A stretch of DNA of 64,000 bases, taken from positions 62,001 to 126,000 of the forward strand of contig NZ_CABPSN010000004.1 in assembly GCF_902459565.1 (NCBI RefSeq). The letters are read 5' to 3'. The DNA comes from Pandoraea aquatica (lineage in GTDB: Bacteria; Pseudomonadota; Gammaproteobacteria; Burkholderiales; Burkholderiaceae). The translations under genes were made by a program, and so were the position numbers. Every line of letters starts with the position of its first letter. Within the stretch, counting starts at the first letter, position 1. Shown here in pieces: positions 17,528 to 25,387 of the stretch. The notes beneath the pieces are model-generated. The model worked only from the letters and a program-made list of their open reading frames with translations, made no database searches and had not been told where the DNA came from.

Positions 17528-18088
17528 ATGACCATCATTATTCCGACCAAGGGCAACGCGACGTCCAGCATGCTCGAGATCTGGCAGTCGCATATCCAGC
17601 AACAGCAGGCGGACAAGGCGCAGGCGGCGGCCAAGACGGCGGCTACCACCACCGCCAATCCCGCCGCCGCGTCGAAGTCGACCGGTACCGACAATGCAGA
17701 TGACAACGCAAAGCCCGCCCTGGCCAATACCGATAACGCGACCGATGCCACCGAAAGCAATGGCGTGAGCCGCCTGGGCGACAAGACGCTGGTGGATCTG
17801 CGCTCGATGAACGAAAGCGCCAAGCAGCAGGGGCAGGCGCTGTCCGCGACTGACGGTGCCGGCGCTGGCGACGACATCAAGTCGCAGACGATCCGCAAGC
17901 TCAAGGAAATGCTCGCCAAGGTGATGAAGCAATTGGACGCGGTGCGCACCAACGACCGTCTCCCGCCCGAAGACAAGCTTCAGCAGGTGAATGCACTGTC
18001 TGCCGAGGCCATGTCGATTCAAGCGCAGATTCTCGCGCTCATGGCCCCGACGAAGGCGACGGGCAACAACGTCAACACGACGGCCTGA
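17528..18088 (+). CDS. Ala/Thr-rich protein with C-terminal coiled coil, unknown function
   Basis: A 186-residue protein I do not recognise with confidence. Residues 1-25 look ordered (MTIIIPTKGNATSSMLEIWQ), residues 28-80 are low-complexity Ala/Thr/Asn/Asp, and residues 115-172 form an amphipathic helical hairpin (IRKLKEMLAKVMKQLDAV, then EDKLQQVNALSAEAMSIQAQILAL). The C-terminal part resembles the FlxA-like family, small coiled-coil proteins linked to flagellar regulons, but that is a weak impression. No signal peptide or membrane helix. An AT-rich 130-base region lies before it, with GGAG about 14 bases before ATG 17528. It is alone on its transcript as far as I can see. Confidence 0.6.
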   Translation: MTIIIPTKGNATSSMLEIWQSHIQQQQADKAQAAAKTAATTTANPAAASKSTGTDNADDNAKPALANTDNATDATESNGVSRLGDKTLVDLRSMNESAKQQGQALSATDGAGAGDDIKSQTIRKLKEMLAKVMKQLDAVRTNDRLPPEDKLQQVNALSAEAMSIQAQILALMAPTKATGNNVNTTA

Positions 18089-18271
18089 CGTTCGCGGTGC
18101 CTTACCTGTCCGGAGCATCCTGCGCCATCTCTCTCATCGCAGTGATGCGCCGGACGGATCGATTACTGCAAAACATGCAACGATGCGTGCCCGGGAAGCG
18201 CGCTAAAATTCGGCTTTCGCTTAATTCTTCTCCGAGGCCCGGCTGACGGTCGCGCCTCGTCCCCGTGCCGC

Positions 18272-19717
18272 ATGAAGCAAGATAAGACGCTTACCGCCCT
18301 GCTATGGATTGTCGCGGCGGGCTTTTTCATGCAGGCGCTCGATACGACCATCGTCAATACGGCGCTGCCCGCCATGGCCGCGAGCCTTGGCGAGAATCCG
18401 CTGCGCATGCAGCCGGTGGTCGTCTCCTACTCGCTCACCATGGCCATGCTGACGCCCGCGTCGGGCTGGCTGGCCGACCGCTTCGGCACGCGACGCGTGT
18501 ACTTCGTGGCGATCCTGCTGTTCGTGCTTGGCTCGATCGCCTGTGCGATGGCGCACACGCTGCCGCAACTCGTGGTCGCGCGCGTGCTCCAGGGCGCAGG
18601 CGGCTCGATGCTGCTGCCTATCGGACGTCTTGCCGTGCTGCGGACGTTCCCGGCCGGTGAATATCTGGCGGCGCTCGCCTTCGTCTCGATTGCGGGGCAG
18701 GTCGGCCCGATGATCGGCCCGGTGCTGGGTGGCTGGCTGGTGCAGGTGGCGTCTTGGCACTGGATCTTCCTCATCAATGTCCCCATTGGCCTGATCGGTA
18801 GCCTCGCCGTGCGCCATTATCTGCCGCGTCCCGCGAAGGACGAAGTCATCGACACCGGTTTCGACTGGGGTGGGTTCGCGTTGTTGTCGGTCGCGATGGT
18901 GTCGTTCACGCTCGCGTTGGATCATCCTTTCTCGGAGGCCGGATGGGTGCCGTCGGCCGTGCTTGCGCTGCTTTGCGTTGCGACGACGCTCGGTTACTGG
19001 CCGTACGCCCGCCGTCGCGCAGCGCCGTTGTTTCCGCTGGAGTTATTCGAGACGCGCAGCTTCAGTCTCGGCTTGCTGGGCAATCTCGTCGCGCGAATCG
19101 GCAGCAGCGCGGTGCCGTTCCTCTTGCCGCTGCTGCTTCAGGTGGCGATGGGTTACAGCCCGCTCGCGTCCGGCTTGATGATGCTGCCGGTGGCCCTCGC
19201 GGGGATCGTCGTCAAGCGCATGGTCACGCCGCTGGTGGTGCGCTTCGGCTACACGCGCTTCCTGATGGTGAATACGGCGGTCGTGGGCGGCTCGATTGCG
19301 AGCTTCGCGCTTTTCGGGCCGGGCTGGCCGATCTGGCTGGGACTCGTGCAACTGGCGGTGTTCGGCGGGGCGAACTCGATGCAGTTCGCGGCCATGAACA
19401 GTGTGACGCTGAAGGATCTCGGCACGCGTCGCGCGAGTGCGGGCAACGGGCTGTTTTCGATGGCACAGATGCTCGCCCTCGGACTGGGCGTGACCATTGG
19501 CGGCCAGTTGCTGGCGCTATTCGGTCATCTGGCCGGGCAAGCGGGTGAGCTTGGCGTGGGCGGTACCGTGGCAGGCTTTCGCATGACGTTCGTGTGCGTC
19601 GGGCTGATTACGCTGGCGTCGGCGCTCGTGTTCCGTCGCGTGGAAGATCCGGCGGCCGGGCCGTCGCACGACGGTGGTCAGACGCAGGCCGCGTCTGCCA
19701 CCGATCTCAAGCGCTGA
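18272..19717 (+). CDS. MFS multidrug transporter, DHA2 family (MdtD-like)
   Basis: A 481-residue inner-membrane drug:proton antiporter. The first helices carry the family motif FFMQALDTTIVNTALPAMAASLG, and motif A appears as GWLADRFGTRRVYF at about 64-77. Motif C (GPMIGPVLGGWLV) is at about 148-160, which marks exporters. Length and sequence pattern fit E. coli MdtD (471 residues). No membrane fusion protein or outer-membrane partner is adjacent, as for the EmrAB type. Substrates cannot be predicted. Confidence 0.85.
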   Translation: MKQDKTLTALLWIVAAGFFMQALDTTIVNTALPAMAASLGENPLRMQPVVVSYSLTMAMLTPASGWLADRFGTRRVYFVAILLFVLGSIACAMAHTLPQLVVARVLQGAGGSMLLPIGRLAVLRTFPAGEYLAALAFVSIAGQVGPMIGPVLGGWLVQVASWHWIFLINVPIGLIGSLAVRHYLPRPAKDEVIDTGFDWGGFALLSVAMVSFTLALDHPFSEAGWVPSAVLALLCVATTLGYWPYARRRAAPLFPLELFETRSFSLGLLGNLVARIGSSAVPFLLPLLLQVAMGYSPLASGLMMLPVALAGIVVKRMVTPLVVRFGYTRFLMVNTAVVGGSIASFALFGPGWPIWLGLVQLAVFGGANSMQFAAMNSVTLKDLGTRRASAGNGLFSMAQMLALGLGVTIGGQLLALFGHLAGQAGELGVGGTVAGFRMTFVCVGLITLASALVFRRVEDPAAGPSHDGGQTQAASATDLKR

Positions 19718-19778
19718 GCGTCAATCCGTCACATCACGTTGGCTGACTGGCTGACGCTCATTCGTCCCTTACTGCCAT

Positions 19779-21038
19779 TTACTTCTTCACCAGCGCGCAC
19801 TTCGAATCGGCCAGCGGGGCGAATGCCTTGTCGGCCGGAATCGTCTCCAGAATCTTGTACAGATCCCATTCCGACTTCGATTCGGCCGGCGTCTTGACCT
19901 GCACCAGCAGCATGTCGTGCACCAGCTTGCCGTCGGCACGAATCTGACCGTTGCGAATCACCGGGTCGTCGATCTTCATCGACTTGAGCTTGGCCATCAC
20001 GGCGTCCGCTTCGTCGGTGCCTGCTGCCTGAATGGCCTTCAGATAGTTGAGCACGGCCGAGTACACGGCGGCCTGCATCATCGTCGGCATCTTCTTGTGC
20101 TGGGCGTAGAAACGTTGCGCGAAGGCACGGGAGCGGTCGTCCTGATCCCAATAGAACCCGTTTGTGAGGATCATGCCCTGCGCGTTCTTCAGGCCCATGC
20201 CGTGGATTTCGGTGATGAGCGAGAGCAGCGGCGTGAACACCTGCTTGCCGCCCTGAATGATGTTGAACTGCGAGGCTTGCTTGACGGTGTTGAGCGTGTC
20301 GGTGCCGGAGTTGGCCAGCGCGATCACTTGCGCGCCGGACGTCTGAGCGCGCAGCAGATAGGACGACAGGTCCGGCGAGTTCACCGGGTGCTTCACCGAG
20401 CCGACGACCTTGCCGCCCTGACGCGTCAGAATCTCGCTCGCGTCTTTCTCCAGCGCCTGCCCGAACGCGTAGTCGGCGGTGATGAAGTACCACGACTTCA
20501 GACCGCGACGCAGCAACGCCTGCGAGGTCGAGTTCGCCAGCGCGTACGTGTCGTACATCCATTGCACGCTATGTGCCGTGCATTGTTCGTTGCTGATGGC
20601 GGACGACCCCGCGCCCGTCACGAGCGCGATCTTCTTCTTTTCGTCGGCAATCCGGTCGACGGCGAGTGCTACGTTCGAGAACGTGAGGTCGGTGATCATG
20701 TCGACTTTGCCCCGGTCGTACCACTCGCGAGCGATGGTCGCACCCGTGTCGGTCTTGCCCTGTGAGTCGGCGGACACCAGTTCAATGGGCGCTCCGAGGA
20801 CTTTGTGATCGTGCGAGAAGTCGTCGATGGCCATGGTGGCGGCGAGTACGCTGCCGCGGCCCGCGTTGTCGCTCGACACGCCCGAGAGGTCGGTGAGCAC
20901 GCCGATCTTGACGACGCCGTCGGAGATCGCGGCGGCCTGTGTCTGTGAGGGAAGGGCAATGAGGGATGCAACGGCAAACGACGCGGCGACGGCAATCGTA
21001 CGGCGCAAATGGCCGCTCAGGCCGGTAATGCTGGACAT
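19779..21038 (-). CDS. ABC transporter substrate-binding protein, branched-chain amino acid (LivK) type
   Basis: A 419-residue periplasmic binding protein. An N-terminal signal peptide (hydrophobic core about 14-28, cleavage near SQTQA-A at 36) precedes the type I periplasmic fold (VVKIGVLTDLSGVSSDNAGRG). Members bind branched-chain amino acids, amides or aromatic acids. GGAGA precedes ATG 21038 at good spacing. No permease or ATPase gene is adjacent, so it is an orphan that must dock to a transporter encoded elsewhere. It is divergent from a LysE-type exporter, with repeated ATTGCGTAAT-like sites between them. Confidence 0.85.
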   Translation of the reverse strand: MSSITGLSGHLRRTIAVAASFAVASLIALPSQTQAAAISDGVVKIGVLTDLSGVSSDNAGRGSVLAATMAIDDFSHDHKVLGAPIELVSADSQGKTDTGATIAREWYDRGKVDMITDLTFSNVALAVDRIADEKKKIALVTGAGSSAISNEQCTAHSVQWMYDTYALANSTSQALLRRGLKSWYFITADYAFGQALEKDASEILTRQGGKVVGSVKHPVNSPDLSSYLLRAQTSGAQVIALANSGTDTLNTVKQASQFNIIQGGKQVFTPLLSLITEIHGMGLKNAQGMILTNGFYWDQDDRSRAFAQRFYAQHKKMPTMMQAAVYSAVLNYLKAIQAAGTDEADAVMAKLKSMKIDDPVIRNGQIRADGKLVHDMLLVQVKTPAESKSEWDLYKILETIPADKAFAPLADSKCALVKK

Positions 21039-21126
21039 GGCTTGTCTCCAATGTTCGAGTTATGACGACCCGCCGTGGCCCATCTCTGCCGGAGGACGTA
21101 TGCGGCGAGTCTCGAATATCTTAAGC

Positions 21127-21155
21127 ATTGCGTAATCGATTGCGCAATCCGTAAT
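21127..21155. promoter_or_regulatory. Repeated ATTGCGYAAT sites between divergent genes
   Basis: ATTGCGTAAT (21127-21136) and ATTGCGCAAT (21139-21148) occur twelve bases apart, and a partial third copy, CCGTAAT, follows at 21149-21155. The second copy lies inside the perfect palindrome GATTGCGCAATC (21138-21149). Placement between the binding-protein gene and the LysE gene suggests a regulator site. The regulator is unknown. Confidence 0.4.
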
Positions 21156-21272
21156 GATCGGAATCTATGCGTAATTTTTTCCGCGAGGCGCGGTCAACCG
21201 CGAATTGCCGCAGAATGCTGGCTAAGGAAGCGGCTGCACGTGTTGTACAACTACAACCCACTGGGGCGACAA

Positions 21273-21890
21273 ATGGTTGATTGGTCTGCTGTTGTGACGG
21301 TCTTTGGTATCTATGTGGCCGCAGTGGTCATCCCCGGGCCAAACTTCATCGCCATCACCCACAAAGCGGTCACCGGCCGACGTGTCGATGCGCTCGCGCT
21401 CGTCGCTGGCATCGTGACGGTCAATCTGTTCTGGGCGACGTGCGCCATGCTGGGTCTCAGCGCGGTGTTCGCGGTTTTCCCGTGGCTCGCTGTCGGCCTC
21501 AGGCTGGTCGGCGCGGCCTATCTGATCTGGTTCGGGGTGTGGCTCGTCGTGTCGGCACGGGCGACCCCTTCGGCCGAAAGTCGTTCACCGAAGGTGCCTC
21601 TGTTTCGCGGTGCGTTCCTGCAAGGTGTCGCGACCAATATCGCCAACCCGAAGTCCATCGCCTTCTATGCGGCCGTGTTTTCTTCGGCGGTGCCCACCCA
21701 CGTGTCCACGCCGACGTTCTTCGCCATGCTGGCGACCGTCGGTGCATCGGCGACGTGCTGGTACGGGGTCGTCGCGCTCGTGCTGTCGCACGCGTCGATT
21801 GCGGCGGCGTATCGCCGCGCCAAGGCGTGGATCGACCTGACCTGTGGCGGGCTCATGATCGCGCTGGGCGTCCGGCAGGCATTGCGTTAA
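21273..21890 (+). CDS. LysE/RhtB-family amino acid exporter
   Basis: A 205-residue membrane protein with about six helices. It carries the family signature near the N-terminus (VIPGPNFIAITHKAVTGRR, about residues 19-37) and the conserved GVATNIANPKSIAFY segment (about 117-131). LysE/RhtB proteins export amino acids such as lysine, threonine or homoserine lactone. ATG 21273 is chosen because upstream in-frame sequence (to 21075) is not membrane-like, although the ribosome binding site is poor. A second family member is at 48911. The substrate is unknown. Confidence 0.83.
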   Translation: MVDWSAVVTVFGIYVAAVVIPGPNFIAITHKAVTGRRVDALALVAGIVTVNLFWATCAMLGLSAVFAVFPWLAVGLRLVGAAYLIWFGVWLVVSARATPSAESRSPKVPLFRGAFLQGVATNIANPKSIAFYAAVFSSAVPTHVSTPTFFAMLATVGASATCWYGVVALVLSHASIAAAYRRAKAWIDLTCGGLMIALGVRQALR

Positions 21891-21954
21891 CCAAGTGCCC
21901 GCTGCAAGTCGTAATAGGACTTAGCTCGCTACGGGCACGTCGTTTCGTGTGGCC

Positions 21955-22425
21955 TCAACGGTCGTGTTTACTGGCGGTCGCCTTGAACAGCCCGAGTTGG
22001 GTCATCGCGCTCACCGCATCGTCGAAGCCGAGCTCTTCCTCGATCTGGCCGTCGATCACCCTGTACACGGATTCGCCAGTGAAGTGGAGCTTGCGGCCAG
22101 TTGCAGCGGGCAAACAGCACTCCATTTCAAAGCCATCGAATGCCGGCCCCGTGTGGGTGCCACCACCATTCCATTTCGTGATGACGTAGTCGCCTTGGGC
22201 GATCAAGTCGTCCAACACGAATTTCGAGTCAGGGAATAGGGTGCGCCAGCCGGCGAGGAAGTTCTTGACCCCCTCTCGACCGCAGGCACCCTGTTTGAGC
22301 AACGAATACTTGATTCGCATGTTCGGCGCGGCGAGTTGCTCGACCACCGAAATATCGACATTCTCGCCCCAGAAGTCCTTCATCCAGCGACGGACGACAC
22401 CCTTGTTCTGCTCATCTTTGCTCAT
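21955..22425 (-). CDS. SnoaL-like / NTF2-fold protein
   Basis: A 156-residue protein of the SnoaL/ester-cyclase type of the NTF2-like fold. Pattern: N-terminal helix pair (NKGVVRRWMKDFWGENVDISVVEQLAAPNMRIKY), a central GREGVKNFLAGWRTLFPDSKFVLDDLIAQGDYVITKW segment, and a final LHFTGESVYRVIDGQIEEELGFDDA strand typical of this group. Members include polyketide cyclases, small hydrolases and proteins of unknown role. ATG 22425 has GAGGA about eight bases upstream. It is divergent from the monooxygenase operon across the AT-rich region. Acting on a monooxygenase product is conceivable, but nothing in the sequence proves it. Confidence 0.7.
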   Translation of the reverse strand: MSKDEQNKGVVRRWMKDFWGENVDISVVEQLAAPNMRIKYSLLKQGACGREGVKNFLAGWRTLFPDSKFVLDDLIAQGDYVITKWNGGGTHTGPAFDGFEMECCLPAATGRKLHFTGESVYRVIDGQIEEELGFDDAVSAMTQLGLFKATASKHDR

Positions 22426-22906
22426 TGGAAAGATCCTCACAGTTGGTTTCGGAAGGATCATCGCTACTACTCGATGGCCCGAATAGCAGCATAGTCGTCG
22501 CTTCCATATGGACCGACATTGGGTTTCGGATTTGGGACTGTGGCGCTTTAGAACAGGTTGCGAAAAAAATATCGAAATCGACCTCGTTTCATAACGCCTT
22601 GATCAGTGCGCACTAATCGAATCTCACGAATGTCCCAAAAAGGCGTTTTACGTACGAGGTGGTGGCGTTCGCTGTACTAGCATTCATTCTCATGGCAATT
22701 TAGAAATTAATGGGGGTTTTGAATAACGTGAGATAACGTGAATAAATAGGATTTTAATAGTCCAATTTATATTGGATAACCATTTAAAAGGATCGGGTAT
22801 AGAAAGATTGTGTTGGGGATCGGCGAAATGCAATAGTGATGAAGATCAAATTTCTCTGGATTTTGCTCGCGAAACCCTCTCGATCGGGAAATGCCCATAT
22901 TGAGCC
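22426..22906. other. AT-rich upstream region of the monooxygenase operon
   Basis: About 480 bases, clearly richer in A+T than the rest of the window, with no gene I can support. It holds a direct repeat of ATAACGTGA (22723-22731, 22733-22741) and the inverted repeat TCCAAT-TTAT-ATTGGA (22761-22776). These are candidate sites for the promoter and regulator of the operon at 22907. I looked for a sigma-54 GG/GC promoter, as used by related operons, and found no convincing match. Confidence 0.5.
22723..22776. promoter_or_regulatory. Direct and inverted repeats upstream of the monooxygenase operon
   Basis: Two copies of ATAACGTGA start ten bases apart (22723 and 22733), on the same face of the helix. 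Twenty bases further on lies TCCAAT (22761-22766) facing ATTGGA (22771-22776). The group ends about 130 bases before the alpha-subunit gene. I read it as a regulator-binding region; no known consensus fits. Confidence 0.4.
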
Positions 22907-24412
22907 ATGGCACTGCTAGAACGCGCGGAATGGTACGACATTGCCCGATCGACGAACTGGACGCCAACATATGTCCCTGAGTCCGAGCTTTTTCCGGAAG
23001 TCATGACCGGTGATCAAGGTATTCCGATGGAAAGTTGGGAAATTTATGATGAACCGTACAAGATTTCATACCCGGAGTACGTGCGCCTCCAACGAGAAAA
23101 GGATGCCGGTGTCTACTCAGTGAGGGCGGCGTTGGAGCGTAGCCGCATGCTGGACGAAGCGGAACCTGGCTGGTTATCGCTTGTGAAAGCGCACTACGGT
23201 TGCGCTATTTTTCTGGAGTACACCGGTTTGTGCACGAATGGGAGAATCGTCCGATTCGGGCGTGCGCCCGGCATGCGCAACATGGCAACCTTCGGTGTGC
23301 TCGATGAGCTGCGGCACACGCAGTTGCAATTATATTTTTCGCACGATTATTGCCCGAAGGACCGGCAGTTCGATTGGGCGCACAAGGCTTGCCACACCAA
23401 TCAGGCGATTGCCATCGCAGTGCGTCATGGCGGTGACGATATATCGCTCGCACGCAGCGCAACAGAGGCCGCAGTGACGCTGACGTTGGCATTCGAGACG
23501 GCTTTTTCCAATCTGCAGTTCCTCGGCCTGGCCGCCGATGCAACTGAGGTCGGCGATTTCACCTTTGCGAACTTGATCTCGAGCATTCAGACCGACGAGG
23601 CTCGCCACGCGCAGATCGGCCAGCCGGTGGTGCGGATACTGATTGCCAATGGGCATAAGGCTCACGCACAGAAACTCGTGGACGTTGCCTTCGCGCGCAT
23701 GTGGCGCCAGTTCTGCTATCTATCCGGCAACTCGATGGACTATTGGACGCCGTTGGAACACCGGAAACAATCATTCAAGGAGTTTGTTCAGGAATGGATC
23801 CTTGGGCAATTTGAACGTTCACTCCTCGAGTCCGGCCTGTCCTTGCCATGGTATTGGGATCGAATGATCGCTGAATGCGAATACCAGCACCATGCATACC
23901 AGCTTTGTACTTGGTTTTGGCGTCCGATCGTTTGGTGGAACCCGGCGGCGGGCGTATCGCATGAGTGCCGTGACTGGCTCGAGCAAAAGTACCCGGGCTG
24001 GAACGACACGTTCGGAAAAGCCTGGGACGTCATTATCGACAACCTGCTCGCCGGTAAACGCGAATTGACGTTGCCTGAGGTGATGCCGGTCGTCTGCAAC
24101 ATGAGCCAACTGCCGATATGCGCGATGCCGGGCAACGGATGGAATTTAAAGGACCATCCGCTTGATTACAACGGCCGTGTCTACCATTTTGGGTCGGAAA
24201 TCGATCGGTGGGTTTTTCAACAAGACCCGACGCGCTATCGAGATCATCTTTCGTTGGTGGACCGGCTGCTCGCCGGCCAGATCCAGCCTCCCGATCTGAA
24301 CGGTACTCTCAAGTACATGAACATAGCGCCCGGCGAAATGGGGGATGACGCGCACAACTACGCCTGGGCCGAAGCCTACCGCGATAACCCCTACGTCAAG
24401 CAGGCTGTTTGA
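22907..24412 (+). CDS. Toluene-4-monooxygenase-like diiron hydroxylase, alpha subunit
   Basis: The catalytic subunit of a soluble diiron monooxygenase, 501 residues against about 500 for T4moH (TmoA). The hydroxylase inserts one oxygen atom of O2 into an aromatic or alkene substrate. All six iron ligands are present at T4moH numbering: E104, E134, H137 (DELRH), E197, E231 and H234 (DEARH). Q228, D211 and E214 are kept. Pocket positions differ from T4moH as I recall it: I100 to Ala, G103 to Leu, A107 to Gly, F176 to Gly, I180 to Ser, and the active-site threonine T201 to Ser; Q141, L192, F196 and F205 are kept. Substrate range is thus probably unlike toluene monooxygenase. It is first in a five-gene operon in TmoABCDE order. 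Codon use is less GC-rich than that of neighbours, hinting at transfer. Confidence 0.9.
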   Translation: MALLERAEWYDIARSTNWTPTYVPESELFPEVMTGDQGIPMESWEIYDEPYKISYPEYVRLQREKDAGVYSVRAALERSRMLDEAEPGWLSLVKAHYGCAIFLEYTGLCTNGRIVRFGRAPGMRNMATFGVLDELRHTQLQLYFSHDYCPKDRQFDWAHKACHTNQAIAIAVRHGGDDISLARSATEAAVTLTLAFETAFSNLQFLGLAADATEVGDFTFANLISSIQTDEARHAQIGQPVVRILIANGHKAHAQKLVDVAFARMWRQFCYLSGNSMDYWTPLEHRKQSFKEFVQEWILGQFERSLLESGLSLPWYWDRMIAECEYQHHAYQLCTWFWRPIVWWNPAAGVSHECRDWLEQKYPGWNDTFGKAWDVIIDNLLAGKRELTLPEVMPVVCNMSQLPICAMPGNGWNLKDHPLDYNGRVYHFGSEIDRWVFQQDPTRYRDHLSLVDRLLAGQIQPPDLNGTLKYMNIAPGEMGDDAHNYAWAEAYRDNPYVKQAV

Positions 24413-24437
24413 GGTCGAACGCAAACGGAGCGTACAC

Positions 24438-24698
24438 ATGGCGACTTTTCCCATCATTTCCAACTTTCAAGGCGATGTCGTATTGCAGCTCGTCCTCGTG
24501 GATATAGAACACACCATGGATGAAGTGGCGGCGGCGGCGGGCCATCATTCTGTGGGTCGACGGGTTGCGCCGCAACCGAGCAAGGTCATCAGAGTGAGAC
24601 GCCAAGGCAGCGACGCGCTCTATCCACGTCAGGCAAAGCTGAGCGAAACGGATATCAAGCCGATGGACGCGCTCGAGTTTATTTTTTGCGACCAGTGA
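24438..24698 (+). CDS. Monooxygenase hydroxylase gamma subunit (TmoB-like)
   Basis: An 86-residue protein matching the small ubiquitin-like gamma subunit (T4moB, 84 residues) that sits on the outside of the hydroxylase dimer. Recognisable features are the start ATFPIISNFQGDVVLQLVLVDIEHTMDEVA, the HSVGRRVAPQP turn and the RVRRQGSDALYPR strand. ATG 24438 is chosen because the homologous protein begins there. It follows the alpha-subunit gene by 25 bases and precedes the ferredoxin gene by seven, as in tmo-type operons. Confidence 0.87.
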   Translation: MATFPIISNFQGDVVLQLVLVDIEHTMDEVAAAAGHHSVGRRVAPQPSKVIRVRRQGSDALYPRQAKLSETDIKPMDALEFIFCDQ

Positions 24699-24705
24699 GT
24701 CGAAC

Positions 24706-25041
24706 ATGAAATTTGAGAAGGTGTGCTCCCTCGATGACTTCTGGGAGGGCGATCTGATCGATGTCACGGTGCAAGGCCACGTGATTATTCTGGTCTGGCC
24801 GGAAGGGTCGACGCCGCGGGCTTTCCAGGGAATCTGCCCTCACCAGAGTTTCCGACTCGCAGGGGGGCAATTCGACGGTCGCACTTTGAAATGTCCGGCC
24901 CATCAATGGACTTTTGACGCTAAGACCGGCAAAGGCATCAATCCCGGCGATTGCCAGCTTGCCGAATACACGCTCAAGCTGGACGGCGATGACGTTCTGG
25001 TGGCTGTCGATGGTGTTGAGCCCCGATTTTCTCATTCCTGA
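24706..25041 (+). CDS. Rieske-type ferredoxin of the monooxygenase (TmoC-like)
   Basis: A 111-residue soluble Rieske [2Fe-2S] ferredoxin that hands electrons to the hydroxylase. Ligands are C44 and H46 (CPH) and C63 and H66 (CPAH), the same pattern and spacing as T4moC (112 residues). Its presence puts the system in the four-component toluene-4-monooxygenase group rather than the three-component phenol hydroxylase or methane monooxygenase groups. It should receive electrons from an NADH oxidoreductase (TmoF type), for which no gene is present nearby. Confidence 0.92.
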   Translation: MKFEKVCSLDDFWEGDLIDVTVQGHVIILVWPEGSTPRAFQGICPHQSFRLAGGQFDGRTLKCPAHQWTFDAKTGKGINPGDCQLAEYTLKLDGDDVLVAVDGVEPRFSHS

Positions 25042-25060
25042 ACCTGGATAGGACCCCGTC

Positions 25061-25375
25061 ATGACTATCGACAAAGCAAGTAGCCCAAAGCACAACAATT
25101 GGGTCGGGCCGGTACTTCGGGCCAGCGACATCACGGCCGGAATCATCGAAGCTGCGCGTGAAGACAATCCAGGCAAAACGATTCGCGTCAATGACAGAGG
25201 CGCTTACGTACGGATCGACGCCGAGGTGGAGTTGATCCTGCGCCGCAGCACCGTGGAGGCGGCCCTTGGCCGTCCATTCAGAATGGCAGAACTGGAAGTC
25301 AATCTCGGCTCGTTCGCGGGCAACATCGAGACAAACGACGATCATGTTCGCTTCTATTACAAAAAAGCGCTTTAA
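25061..25375 (+). CDS. Monooxygenase effector/coupling protein (TmoD-like)
   Basis: A 104-residue cofactor-free effector protein (T4moD is about 103). These bind the hydroxylase near the diiron centre and tune oxygen activation and product regiochemistry. Family features are the NNWVGPVLRASDITAGIIEAAREDNPG opening, the YVRIDAEVELILRRSTVEAALGRPF core and the terminal VRFYYKKAL strand. The start has AGGACC upstream. It lies 19 bases after the ferredoxin gene and 12 before the beta subunit. Confidence 0.88.
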   Translation: MTIDKASSPKHNNWVGPVLRASDITAGIIEAAREDNPGKTIRVNDRGAYVRIDAEVELILRRSTVEAALGRPFRMAELEVNLGSFAGNIETNDDHVRFYYKKAL

Positions 25376-25387
25376 GGAGAAGCAAGA

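Noticed and set aside
19715-19760. Inverted repeat TGAGCGTCA...TGACGCTCA between convergent genes as a two-way terminator
   Set aside because: The 28-base loop is long and no T tracts flank it; I cannot support termination.
22691-22906. Sigma-54 promoter for the monooxygenase operon
   Set aside because: I searched for the TGGCAC-N5-TTGCA pattern used by related operons and found only poor partial matches.
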